Counted from the stretch's first letter, positions 54,899 through 62,886 are shown. The stretch: DNA of 64,000 nucleotides from Sinanaerobacter sp. ZZT-01 (GCF_035621135.1 NZ_CP141728.1:2356001-2420000), one strand, 5' to 3'. The notes: a model not told the origin generated them from the letters alone. Translations and numbers: made by a program.

Positions 54899-55336
54899 AT
54901 GAAAAATACAAGTAATGAAAAGGAGATTAAAGAAATGGGTAAGGTTGAGAAAAAATATCGTGTAATTCTGTTTTATATGTTGGATGAGCCTTATATCTAT
55001 TCAATACCTGTATCGAGTCTATATGAAGCAGTATTGGTGGGGGAAACAACAATATTCAGTAATACTTTAAAGGAAAGTCATGCAGGTGATAGTGATTGTA
55101 CTTTGGCTTATGCAGTAGAAAGATACAATGAAGAGCAAGAGACTTGGGAACCTTGGCTTGATGAAAAAGGCAGTGATGATATAACAGCTTATTTGAAGGT
55201 AAATGAACCAAATCAGTATAAGACCTTAAACACCTTAAGTAAACACATTGAAGTTGTTGTAGAAGCAGGGGTTGATGAGACCATTGATTATGACGAAGTT
55301 GTTGAAAATTGGTCCATGAATGTTTATGAAGATTAA
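54899..55336 (+). CDS. Small acidic protein with nested start (unknown)
   Basis: 145 residues from ATG 54899, or 133 from ATG 54935. The second ATG has AAGGAG (54920-54925) 9 bases upstream, encoded in the leader as Lys-Glu-Ile. The protein (KKYRVILFYMLDEPYIYSIP, AYAVERYNEEQETWEPWLDE) looks like a compact alpha/beta domain. No family recognised. The stop at 55336 is followed by AAAAAGGAG of the next gene. Confidence 0.62.
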   Translation: MKNTSNEKEIKEMGKVEKKYRVILFYMLDEPYIYSIPVSSLYEAVLVGETTIFSNTLKESHAGDSDCTLAYAVERYNEEQETWEPWLDEKGSDDITAYLKVNEPNQYKTLNTLSKHIEVVVEAGVDETIDYDEVVENWSMNVYED

Positions 55337-55352
55337 AAAGGAGCTTAAAGAA

Positions 55353-56123
55353 ATGAAAAACACTACTAATAACAGAAATTTAAATAATAAGGAGATTGAA
55401 AACATGAAAAAGGTTGATTTTGAAAAGGTAAAGAAGGAAATGGGTATGTATTTGGAGTTGTATAAAACAAAAGGTGAAGCCTACTTGAAAGAGTATGTAG
55501 AAACAAAAGAAGATAAGGATTTTACCGAGCAAGAAGCTATTATATTGGATTCTGCATTGAAATCTCTTTGTAAGAGAGGGTCTACGGAGTTCCTTGATGG
55601 GTTACTGCAGGTTGATGATGCCTTTGAGTTGCTTAATCTGTTTGACAAATTTAAACCTGTTCCCCCTGTAAGGGTGAAAAAAGAAGATATTTACACTGCC
55701 CTTGATATTTATGGTAGGCAGCAAGATGCACGTACAGAGGAAGTGTGGTTAGTACATACATGGATTCTTTACTCTTATGACTTCATTGAAACAATAGTGA
55801 GTGCTGCTATTGAAGATTTAGAAGAAACCCTTGATTATATGGAGGATAGGGATTCACTAATCGAAGATTTCTTGGATGCTTTGGCAGATGATATAGATGG
55901 TGGAACTATCTTTTCAGCTAACATTAAAGTGGACGTTTTGGAACACATTTCAAATTTAGTGGCAGATTTTGATATTTCTGATTTGGGTTTTGAACCAGAA
56001 GACTTTGAAGATTTAGTATGGTACAAGGTGAAAGACTCTCTTAGTTTGGTGGATTATATCTACAGAGAGCATGAGGATTTTATCTATGAAGCAGCAGAGA
56101 ACATTCTAAGGAATAACTATTAA
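55353..56123 (+). CDS. Acidic protein, family A long form, with nested start
   Basis: 256 residues from ATG 55353 (ribosome binding site AAAAAGGAG), or 239 from ATG 55404 (AAGGAG at 55389-55394, 9-base spacing). The N-terminal part is helical and charged; residues 150-256 are homologous by eye to the whole of the 123-residue protein at 54339. Strongly acidic. Function unknown; DNA-mimic or antirestriction activity is one speculative option for acidic proteins at the leading side of mobile elements. Confidence 0.62.
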   Translation: MKNTTNNRNLNNKEIENMKKVDFEKVKKEMGMYLELYKTKGEAYLKEYVETKEDKDFTEQEAIILDSALKSLCKRGSTEFLDGLLQVDDAFELLNLFDKFKPVPPVRVKKEDIYTALDIYGRQQDARTEEVWLVHTWILYSYDFIETIVSAAIEDLEETLDYMEDRDSLIEDFLDALADDIDGGTIFSANIKVDVLEHISNLVADFDISDLGFEPEDFEDLVWYKVKDSLSLVDYIYREHEDFIYEAAENILRNNY

Positions 56124-56146
56124 TTATAAGAAAGAAGGTTAATTAA

Positions 56147-56731
56147 ATGAAAAATATAAAGGAGATTAACAACATGAGAAAGATTAAAACCGTAGAGGAA
56201 AGAATTGCAGTAAAGCACAAAAGAGAGAAACGTGTTGCAAGGTTTAATAAAGAAGATATTGAAAGTTTTGCCAAGTATGCTTTTAATTGTAATACTTCTG
56301 AGTATTCTGATACAAATGCTAAGTTGCGAGAACTGCTTTTTGATGGGTTTAACTTTTGCGAAAAGGAATACTTTTGGGAGATTTATGACAGCTTGGTTGC
56401 TAAAGATATGGGTTCAGTTATAGACAATATTTTAGACCTTGTTGTAGAAGAAAGTATTGAACTTGAGGGGTTATACCTTGATAGTACCATGTCTGATTAT
56501 ATTGCTCTACAGGTAGAAGGTTGTTATAGTACCAGTTTAATAGAATTCCTTGTAGATAATTTGACAGATTCTATTATTGCAACTATTGAAGAAGAAGAGT
56601 TTGATACTTGTGGTTTTGAAACAGAACTTCTTAAAAAGTACTTTCAAGCCCCTTTTGGTTGTAATTACTTGAATTATCTTGTTAGAAACAGTGATAGCTT
56701 ACCTGAAATTATCAAATCACTTAGAGATTAG
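56147..56731 (+). CDS. Acidic protein with nested start (unknown)
   Basis: 194 residues from ATG 56147, or 185 from ATG 56174, which has AAAGGAG (56158-56164) 9 bases upstream. A basic N-terminus (KHKREKRVARFNKED) is followed by an acidic helical body (ILDLVVEESIELEGLYLD, SIIATIEEEEFDTCGF). Possibly distantly related to family A. No named family recognised. Confidence 0.6.
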   Translation: MKNIKEINNMRKIKTVEERIAVKHKREKRVARFNKEDIESFAKYAFNCNTSEYSDTNAKLRELLFDGFNFCEKEYFWEIYDSLVAKDMGSVIDNILDLVVEESIELEGLYLDSTMSDYIALQVEGCYSTSLIEFLVDNLTDSIIATIEEEEFDTCGFETELLKKYFQAPFGCNYLNYLVRNSDSLPEIIKSLRD

Positions 56732-56751
56732 TTATAGAAAGGAGAAGAATT

Positions 56752-57099
56752 ATGGAATTAGATAAAGTTTTTAGTTGTAAAAAGATTGAAGCTGAGGGTA
56801 AAGTTAAACTCTTGTCGTTGTGGCATACAGATTCAAATTGTTTGTTGGAAGATTCTGAAGATATACTTAAAAAGTATGGTGACGATTTCAAGGATTATTT
56901 TGATGATGCTTTGATAGATTTATGTGCTCATCGATTAGCTGAAGCAACTTTTAAAAAAGTAGTTGAGGACCTTATAGGAGAGTTGGGGGTTGAGGTTTAC
57001 ACTGTAAGAACATTTATAGTAGAAAACCACTGTTTCTTTGTATTAACCATTAATTATTTAAATATTGAAATAGAAAGGAAGTCAAACAATGAAGTTTAA
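56752..57099 (+). CDS. Small acidic protein (unknown)
   Basis: 115 residues, with an acidic helical stretch (LLEDSEDILKKYGDDFKDYF, DDALIDLC) reminiscent of family A, then a hydrophobic C-terminal half (FIVENHCFFVLTINYLNIEI). Start preceded by GAAAGGAGAAG. It overlaps the next gene by 11 bp, so the two are probably coupled. Confidence 0.58.
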   Translation: MELDKVFSCKKIEAEGKVKLLSLWHTDSNCLLEDSEDILKKYGDDFKDYFDDALIDLCAHRLAEATFKKVVEDLIGELGVEVYTVRTFIVENHCFFVLTINYLNIEIERKSNNEV

Positions 57100-57373
57100 A
57101 ATTAGTAAGATGTCAGAATTATTAGCAGTAATAGAGTTTATTTGTAACTATTATTCTTTAAAGGTTAAACCCATAGATTTATTCTTAGACCTGAGGTTAT
57201 ACATGAATACATATTGTCCAGATGGGGTCATATATGAAGCAGAGTTAAACAATGCTTTAATACAATTTTCTGTAACACCAATAGAACCTTTGGTAACAAT
57301 AGAAGATAAGCACACAATCAGTTTTGAAGTATCAGGAAATCAGTGGAGTTTTTCATCTTATCGTGTAGCATAA
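57089..57373 (+). CDS. Small unknown protein
   Basis: 94 residues with a mixed alpha/beta pattern (LLAVIEFICNYYSLKVKPID, NALIQFSVTPIEPLVTIEDK). Ribosome binding site AGAAAGGAAG lies inside the end of the previous gene. No similarity recognised. Confidence 0.55.
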   Translation: MKFKISKMSELLAVIEFICNYYSLKVKPIDLFLDLRLYMNTYCPDGVIYEAELNNALIQFSVTPIEPLVTIEDKHTISFEVSGNQWSFSSYRVA

Positions 57374-57631
57374 AATTTTGTGTGATTTGGATTATTCATT
57401 AAATTTGTAAGATGAATTGTTATTTTTCTGTTTTGAAAACAGACATGTAAGAATGAGTTAGACATCATGTATTTAAAATTTCTGGACAATCAAAAAAAAT
57501 ATTGGTCATAAAAAACTAAATTAAGTATAAGCAAAAACAATTAAACTTGAAAAACACTTACAGCATTTGAGAAATCTTGTGTTTTGTAGTTTACATAGAT
57601 TTTAAAACAAAAAAGAAAGAGGTAGATAAAA
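57374..57631 (+). promoter_or_regulatory. Upstream region with CATGTAT/TGGACAAT module
   Basis: No gene. ACATGTA at 57443-57449 and CATGTAT at 57466-57472, followed by TGGACAAT at 57483-57490, closely match a module at 63025-63070. TTTCTGTTTTGAAAACAGA at 57425-57443 is a dyad. Probably a promoter or activator region for the gene at 57632. Confidence 0.5.
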
Positions 57632-58087
57632 ATGAGAAAACAAGAGGTTCAAAAGATTTTTAAGAATTATGATATAACACTAACAGAATTGAAAGAGGTT
57701 TATAGTCGAGTAGTAAAACAAGCAAAGCAATTATGGAAAGAAGATTGTATTCAAGAAGATTCAGGTAGAGGGATTGGAAAATTATATGCACAAGTTGGTT
57801 TTAATTCAAATGAAGGTTTAATGGGTAGAGCAGATTGGCATTTTTCTGGTTGGAGTGGTGAAACTGAAGTGTGGTATTATGCTCTAAAAATAAATTTATT
57901 AGATGATGCTATGGATTATACAGCAGCAAATGCTTCTGATTACTTGTACGAGGACCCTTATTATAGAAGAACAGGTCAAATATCACAAAAAGCACTTCAA
58001 GAATGTTTTAAAGGATATCCTTTAGATTTTAAGACATTTGAAGAAGTAGCGGTAGAATTAGCAGAAGGTTTAGCAGATAAAGGGTAA
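57632..58087 (+). CDS. Unknown protein, 151 residues
   Basis: Helical N-terminus (VQKIFKNYDITLTELKEVYS) and a Trp/Tyr-rich centre (RADWHFSGWSGETEVWYYAL), then an Asp/Tyr-rich segment (ASDYLYEDPYYRRTG). Ribosome binding site AAAGAGG. No family recognised. Own upstream regulatory module suggests separate transcription. Confidence 0.58.
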   Translation: MRKQEVQKIFKNYDITLTELKEVYSRVVKQAKQLWKEDCIQEDSGRGIGKLYAQVGFNSNEGLMGRADWHFSGWSGETEVWYYALKINLLDDAMDYTAANASDYLYEDPYYRRTGQISQKALQECFKGYPLDFKTFEEVAVELAEGLADKG

Positions 58088-58139
58088 AAGCTAATTATGA
58101 AGGAAGTACAGAAATTATTGAAGTAAGAAAACAAAGATG

Positions 58140-58275
58140 ATAAGTGTACTGTTTTCATTGTGACTAAAGTCTATTCCCCTTTTTAAGGGGATGTTTCAAA
58201 CAATCTATTTGTATTGAACATATTTCCCCCACACCCAGATGGGGGTGAAATTTAGGGTAAAAATAAAATATTTAA
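58140..58275. other. Short hairpins before the zinc-ribbon gene
   Basis: CCCCTTTTTAAGGGG (58176-58190) and TTTCCCCC-N10-GGGGGTGAAA (58223-58250) are two small inverted repeats between genes. They may be weak terminators or mRNA structures. Confidence 0.35.
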
Positions 58276-58295
58276 ATATTTAGGAGGTATTAATT

Positions 58296-58937
58296 ATGAA
58301 GTACATATTAAAAACAGTAACAAATGAAAATGGTGCAATGGTTTTTGATAAGAAAAAAGAGGGTAAAAGCTATGTTTATTTAGCAAAATCCGAAGAAGGA
58401 CAAACAGGTGTTGTAGGTAAAGATTGGATTCTAAAACATAGAACTGATATTCTAAATTTAGGGGTTTCTGCAGATGAGAAATTGTATCCTATTAAGGTGG
58501 AGAATAGAGCAGTATGTGATGTTTGTGGTGGGAAACATAAGATTTCTACTATGTTACCCATTTATATTACAGGAAAAAACGGTCAAGCAGAAAAAACTAA
58601 TCGTATGATTTGTAAGGGTTGTTTAGAGGAATATAAGGATAAAGGGTTTGTACAGTGTGATGATTGTAAGAAGGTCTTTGATACATATAAAACAGGTTCA
58701 AAGGGTTATGATAGTGATTCTTATGGTTTTGGTATCTATCACTCAGCAAACACTGATTTAGGTGGAGTAGATAACCTTTGTACAGACTGTGAGGGTAAGA
58801 AGTACTCTGTTTGTAAAGGTTGTGAAAACCCATCCTTTGGGTATTGTATTATAAAGACAAAGGATTTTAGTGCTAAGTACCCTTGCCACAAGTCCTGTGT
58901 ATCTATGATAAAAGAAGCAGAAGCAAACCGAGAGTAA
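58296..58937 (+). CDS. Cysteine-rich zinc-ribbon protein (unknown)
   Basis: 213 residues. At least four Cys pairs can bind zinc: CDVCGGKH (73-80), CKGCLEEY (about 107), CDDCKKVF (about 118), CTDCEGKK and CKGCENPS (about 168-180), plus a final CHKSC. The N-terminal 60 residues are beta-like and lack Cys. Such multi-ribbon proteins often bind nucleic acid or act in assembly, but nothing specific can be said. Ribosome binding site TAGGAGG. Confidence 0.65.
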   Translation: MKYILKTVTNENGAMVFDKKKEGKSYVYLAKSEEGQTGVVGKDWILKHRTDILNLGVSADEKLYPIKVENRAVCDVCGGKHKISTMLPIYITGKNGQAEKTNRMICKGCLEEYKDKGFVQCDDCKKVFDTYKTGSKGYDSDSYGFGIYHSANTDLGGVDNLCTDCEGKKYSVCKGCENPSFGYCIIKTKDFSAKYPCHKSCVSMIKEAEANRE

Positions 58938-58951
58938 GTTAAAGCAGAAAT

Positions 58952-58984
58952 CAATAAAGTGGGTAGATAATCTACCCACTTTAT
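58952..58984. repeat. Near-perfect hairpin after the zinc-ribbon gene
   Basis: 16-bp arms (AATAAAGTGGGTAGAT / ATCTACCCACTTTATT) with a 1-base centre. There is no T-run after it, so it may be an mRNA 3' stabiliser or a binding site and not a standard terminator. Confidence 0.7.
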
Positions 58985-59019
58985 TCTAAAAGATTAGAAA
59001 GAACAGGAGGTTTCAAATA

Positions 59020-59406
59020 ATGAAAAGTGAAGATTTTCTTTATAGCAAACTGCAAGAAGTATGTAAAGATAAATATAGTGCTGCTGATATAGAAACGGTC
59101 TGTTCTTTTCTTATAGCAACACAAAATGAAGGAGAGTTGATAAAACTTGTTGATATTATAAAACAAAGTTCTGTAGAAGAGCAACAGGAATTAATACATG
59201 AGTGTGTTAGACTATTTTCACTTACTTATATAAAAACAGTAGAAGTTTTAAGTATAAAGGACAAGCGATTCATATTACCTAAAACAAATACAGGTAAATT
59301 TACACAAAAACATAAAGATATACTATATGATTTGGTAGAGCATGAAACTTTGGAGAATCCGGTATACTTATCTATTACAGACACCGGAATTCTTATTGTA
59401 GGATGA
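59020..59406 (+). CDS. Small helical protein (unknown)
   Basis: 128 residues, helical in the first 70 (FLYSKLQEVCKDKYSAADIE, ECVRLFSLTYIKTVEVLSIK), then a short beta tail. Strong ribosome binding site ACAGGAGG. No family recognised. Confidence 0.58.
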   Translation: MKSEDFLYSKLQEVCKDKYSAADIETVCSFLIATQNEGELIKLVDIIKQSSVEEQQELIHECVRLFSLTYIKTVEVLSIKDKRFILPKTNTGKFTQKHKDILYDLVEHETLENPVYLSITDTGILIVG

Positions 59407-59407
59407 A

Positions 59408-59444
59408 ATTGATGTTATAATAAAATAACATCAATTTTTTTTGT
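59408..59444 (+). terminator. Terminator after the gene at 59020
   Basis: AATTGATGTTAT / ATAACATCAATT arms around AATAAA, followed by T8. Confidence 0.85.
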
Positions 59445-59644
59445 GCTGACTTTTCAATGTTTTTATCACAGTTACACTTCTTGAGGATGCATATAAGAAG
59501 GCGGTGGACATAAATCTATACACTCTCACAGTATATAGATAGAGAGAAAATTAATAAAGAATTAAATAAAGATAAAACATTCAATAAGATTGATAATAAA
59601 GAGAAAATAAAAGAAGAGAGATTTGTTATAGTCTTCTTAGTCCT

Positions 59645-59752
59645 TTGATTATTATAGGTTATTTGGCTAATAATGTTTGTTTGTTCTTTATGTTAATTGG
59701 TATAGTCGTTGTGTTTATTGTCATGGTTATTAAAGATATAAAGGTTTTTTAA
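59645..59752 (+). CDS. Possible small membrane peptide
   Basis: A TTG-initiated frame of 35 residues is mostly hydrophobic (YLANNVCLFFMLIGIVVVFI) with a basic end (MVIKDIKVF). No convincing ribosome binding site, so it may be chance. Apart from it and the terminator at 59408, the 388-bp stretch 59407-59794 shows only AT-rich repeats such as AATAAAGA around 59550-59610. Confidence 0.3.
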   Translation: MIIIGYLANNVCLFFMLIGIVVVFIVMVIKDIKVF

Positions 59753-59794
59753 TTAATTTAGTAAGTTTCATCATTCTAAGAAAGAGGTGTCAGC

Positions 59795-60199
59795 ATGAAT
59801 TTAATAACAATTTTAGATATAGTAGCAAGCATAATAAATAAATCCCCCTCCCTACAGAGTGGAGATAACGAAATTATAGCCAAACTGGCGTCAGATATTA
59901 GTGTTTACACTTTAGATAATAGACTGATATTCACCAAGTTAAAACAATCTGAACCTATAACTAAGGAATTACTAGAGACCCCTTACCTACTTGCGCCATA
60001 TATCTTTTTTACTTACAAATCTAATCGTTGGTTTGCTGAGGAAGCAAACCACGTAGAGATGTGGAATAGGATGGTTGATTTTAAGGAATATGAGGATTCA
60101 ATCCGTATAGCCTTAGTAGGGTTTGATAGTGTATCAAACCCCAATTTCAAAGTTAATATAGAAACAAGAAAACAGACGTTAATTGTCAGAGTAGTATAA
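59795..60199 (+). CDS. Unknown protein, 134 residues
   Basis: A helical start (LITILDIVASIINKSPSLQS) and a central segment with aromatic residues (YIFFTYKSNRWFAEEANHVE). Ends beta-like (VNIETRKQTLIVRVV). Followed 18 bp later by the gene at 60218, so the pair is probably one transcription unit. No family recognised. Confidence 0.58.
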   Translation: MNLITILDIVASIINKSPSLQSGDNEIIAKLASDISVYTLDNRLIFTKLKQSEPITKELLETPYLLAPYIFFTYKSNRWFAEEANHVEMWNRMVDFKEYEDSIRIALVGFDSVSNPNFKVNIETRKQTLIVRVV

Positions 60200-60217
60200 T
60201 ATGAGGAAGGTGTTATT

Positions 60218-60814
60218 ATGGAACAGTATAGTAGTTTATCAGATATATTTGGTATCGTAGTTTTTGAAATGATAAGAAGATTGGGTACTAAGAATGAAAA
60301 GAAGGCTTATGAAATCATATTTCGTAATCTAGCAAGAGATATGAATCAAAATCGTAAATTATCTTGGTTTAAGATAGAGAGTGAAGATATAGAAGATAAG
60401 GGTATTTCGTTTATAATTGATTTTTATAAGAAAGTAATACCATCTGAGTTCTTAGTTATTACTTATGTAGATATATTGGGTAAATCTGGTATCACAATAG
60501 ATAGGTTTAAAACAGAGGAAGACGTGTTATCTTTCGTGGATACTCAATCACCAGAAGACCCCAAACCAATCATTGTCTCCAATAACACTTTGTTAGAGAT
60601 AGTAGATACAAACACACCGTTAGGTGTGAAAAGGGTATTAAGAGAAGCAGGGTATCCAGTAAGCAAAACCCTAAAAGACCTTTATCAGGATGATTTATAC
60701 ATGCAAGAGGATTATTGGGATATGATAAAAGAAGATAAAATCCTTATCCTTCAAACATCCTCAAAACAATTTACTAAAACTACTCAGGAAGACCTTGAGA
60801 GGTATCTTCTTTAA
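60218..60814 (+). CDS. Unknown protein, 198 residues
   Basis: Alpha/beta pattern with a hydrophobic helix near the start (LSDIFGIVVFEMIRRLG) and central strands (EFLVITYVDILGKSGITI). Ribosome binding site GAGGAAGG. No motif recognised. Followed by a long hairpin at 60836. Confidence 0.58.
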   Translation: MEQYSSLSDIFGIVVFEMIRRLGTKNEKKAYEIIFRNLARDMNQNRKLSWFKIESEDIEDKGISFIIDFYKKVIPSEFLVITYVDILGKSGITIDRFKTEEDVLSFVDTQSPEDPKPIIVSNNTLLEIVDTNTPLGVKRVLREAGYPVSKTLKDLYQDDLYMQEDYWDMIKEDKILILQTSSKQFTKTTQEDLERYLL

Positions 60815-60835
60815 ATTACATATATTTTTTGTACC

Positions 60836-60870
60836 GTAAGGGGGAGGTGTCTACGACACCTCCCCCTTAC
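60836..60870. repeat. Perfect 16-bp hairpin, GC-rich
   Basis: GTAAGGGGGAGGTGTC-TAC-GACACCTCCCCCTTAC. The most stable structure in this AT-rich element; no T-run follows. Possible terminator or RNA 3' end. Confidence 0.8.
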
Positions 60871-61355
60871 TCTGTAATTAGATTGATTTAGTGATTTAGG
60901 TTAATTAGGGTGTGTTAATAGAGGGTATAGCATAGCAGCACAGAAAGGGTTATAATGGTCGTAGGCAGGCTATAAGGACTTCATAGGGTAAAATTCCGTA
61001 GATAAGTATTAAAAGGGTATTCAGTGAGCTCGTAGAGCCTTCAATACCTGTAGGGTTTATTCAATATTATCGAGGGTAAATCAGAGGTAAGGTTTTTCTA
61101 AACATAATCACATCCTAAAGGTAAGATTACTTGTTTTTCAAGGTAAGATTTTTCTGACCAATATTTTCTTCAAGGGTAAGATTACTTGATAAAGTCCTTC
61201 TGTTTTCTTATTTAAGGGTATATTTAAGAACCTACTTTAACATACTCAAAGATAACTTACATAATAACATCTATGCTTTTTTCTTGTCGAAAACCTTTAT
61301 ACCCGTTATACTGTACAAGAGTATCTTTCACAAAAGATAAAGAGGGTAATAAAGT
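60871..61355 (+). promoter_or_regulatory. Long leader of the ART-HD gene with GGTAAG repeats and a promoter
   Basis: No gene in these 485 bases. A promoter with TTGTCG at 61284-61289 and TATACT at 61307-61312 (17-bp spacing) lies 44 bp before the ATG. Upstream, many copies of A/G-GGTAA occur, with a 56-bp unit repeated at 61085 and 61141. The start codon at 61356 follows AGAGGGTAAT. Confidence 0.55.
61085..61188 (+). repeat. Two imperfect 56-bp units built of GGTAAG motifs
   Basis: Unit 1 (from 61085): AGGTAAGGTTTTTCT, a 17-base spacer, then AAGGTAAGATTACTTG. Unit 2 (from 61141): AGGTAAGATTTTTCT, a 16-base spacer, then AAGGGTAAGATTACTTG. Spacers differ, so motifs are conserved, as expected for protein-binding sites. 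Confidence 0.7.
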
Positions 61356-62714
61356 ATGACTATAAGTGACCTGATTTTAAATGTCAAAGCCTTAGGTTTT
61401 GATTCCGTGATTTATCAATCAGATATAAAAACAGAAGAAGATATAAAGGATTATCAGGGAAAAGGGTATAATGTTTCTCTTACAGAAGAACAGTTTAAAA
61501 ACCAGTTTCCTATTGACCCTTCCTGTGTAGCCTATAGTCCTTCAATCTCAAACAGTTCTTTCTACTTTAATCGTAATACCTTAGCAGCCTTACCACTACA
61601 CCTAGAGTTATTGCAGTTGGGTATGGGAGATTATAAGGAGCAGTTGCCACAGGTTATTGAGAGTAGAGAGCAAGAAGTTCTCAATAATGATTATTTGGGG
61701 TCAATCTTGTCTTTGACTGATTCTATGAAAATAGAATATTTTAATATGTTGATAGAAAAGGGTACAGTAGAAGGTCTTTATACCCTATTCTTCTCTGTCT
61801 ATACTTCTGCTGATTTTGGTTTCAAGGGCATTTCTCCGGAGAATTTTGAATTAATCGTATCTACCAAAACAAAGTCAGATATGAAGAAAACTGAAAACCA
61901 GTTAAAAGACCTACCCGAAACCCTCACAATCTATCGTGGTGAGGGTAGTCAAAGTACTCCTACAAATAAGGCTTACTCTTGGACTTTAGATATAAATATG
62001 GCTAATTTCTTTGCTTGTCGTTTGAGTATGGATGAAGCTCAAATAATAACAGCAAGGGTGAATAAGGATAAAGTTGTAGATTGTTTTATCAAGGACAGTA
62101 ATGAAAAAGAAGTGATAGTAAGACCTTCCGATATTGAAATAGTAGATATGCAGACAATAAAGGGTATTGAAGATTTGGATGACATCTTCCCTGCTGTTAT
62201 AGATACTTATAAAGATTTTAGAGAGACCATGCTTACATTGAACTTTGCCCAGGACTCTTCTGTGCATGGAAAGGAACATACAGCGAGGGTGTTGCTCTTA
62301 TCCCTAATACTATCTGAATTGTTGAATCTACCTCAGTCAGATAGAAAAATACTGTCTACTGCTGCTATCTATCATGACACTAAACGGGTAAATGATAATA
62401 TTGATTTAGAGCATGGGTATTACAGCAGCCTTTATTATCAATCCAACGTAACCAAACCAGACCCCACAGTGTCTTTCTTAATAGAGTATCATTGTAGACC
62501 AGATGATGAGGGTTATGAGGAAATCAAGAGGAACAGGGTATTGAGTAAGAATAGGACTAAAACCCAGTTCTTGTTTAATCTTTTCAAGGATGCAGATGCC
62601 TTAGACAGGGTAAGGTTTGGTCTGCAGGACCTTGACGTGAATCAACTAAGATTACCAGAATCTAAGTCTTTACCTTTAATTGCTCGTATCTGTTTGGAAC
62701 AACTTAAAATCTAA
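61356..62714 (+). CDS. Putative ADP-ribosyltransferase-like domain fused to an HD phosphohydrolase domain
   Basis: 452 residues in three parts. Residues 1-165 are of unknown fold. Residues 185-262 look like an R-S-E class ADP-ribosyltransferase core: TIYRGEG with Arg194, then AYSWTLDINMANFFACR with Ser208-Trp-Thr210, then SNEKEVIVRPSDIEI with an ExE pair at 250 and 252. Residues 295-425 look like an HD hydrolase: SVHGKEHTARV (His304/308), AAIYHDTKR (His340-Asp341), IEYHC (His379) and LFKDADALDRVR (Asp414). The gene has its own promoter and a long leader. A modifying enzyme combined with a nucleotide or phosphoester hydrolase would suit a defence, counter-defence or host-takeover role; that is inference. 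Domain calls are by motif reading only. Confidence 0.62.
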   Translation: MTISDLILNVKALGFDSVIYQSDIKTEEDIKDYQGKGYNVSLTEEQFKNQFPIDPSCVAYSPSISNSSFYFNRNTLAALPLHLELLQLGMGDYKEQLPQVIESREQEVLNNDYLGSILSLTDSMKIEYFNMLIEKGTVEGLYTLFFSVYTSADFGFKGISPENFELIVSTKTKSDMKKTENQLKDLPETLTIYRGEGSQSTPTNKAYSWTLDINMANFFACRLSMDEAQIITARVNKDKVVDCFIKDSNEKEVIVRPSDIEIVDMQTIKGIEDLDDIFPAVIDTYKDFRETMLTLNFAQDSSVHGKEHTARVLLLSLILSELLNLPQSDRKILSTAAIYHDTKRVNDNIDLEHGYYSSLYYQSNVTKPDPTVSFLIEYHCRPDDEGYEEIKRNRVLSKNRTKTQFLFNLFKDADALDRVRFGLQDLDVNQLRLPESKSLPLIARICLEQLKI

Positions 62715-62746
62715 CCCACACAATCAATATAAATCATATTTCACGT

Positions 62747-62782
62747 AGAGAAGGGTGTGCTGCCGGCAGCACACCCTTCTCT
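62747..62782. repeat. Perfect 36-bp palindrome after the ART-HD gene
   Basis: Two 18-bp arms (AGAGAAGGGTGTGCTGCC and its complement) with no spacer, followed by TTTTAGA. Probably a terminator, though the absence of a loop is unusual. Confidence 0.8.
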
Positions 62783-62886
62783 TTTAGATTGAGGTAAATA
62801 GGTTGTATATTGATAATAAGTGTTTAGGGTATTAAGGAGAATCACATTTCACTCAAGGATATATCTTGAAAAAATATAAAATTTTG

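Noticed and set aside
54339-56123. Naming the acidic proteins ArdA antirestriction proteins
   Set aside because: They are acidic, but I could not see ArdA-specific sequence blocks, so the name would be unsupported.
58597-58979. Overlapping minus-strand ORFs opposite the zinc-ribbon gene
   Set aside because: Antisense to a Cys-pair-rich coding frame with a strong ribosome binding site; no independent evidence.
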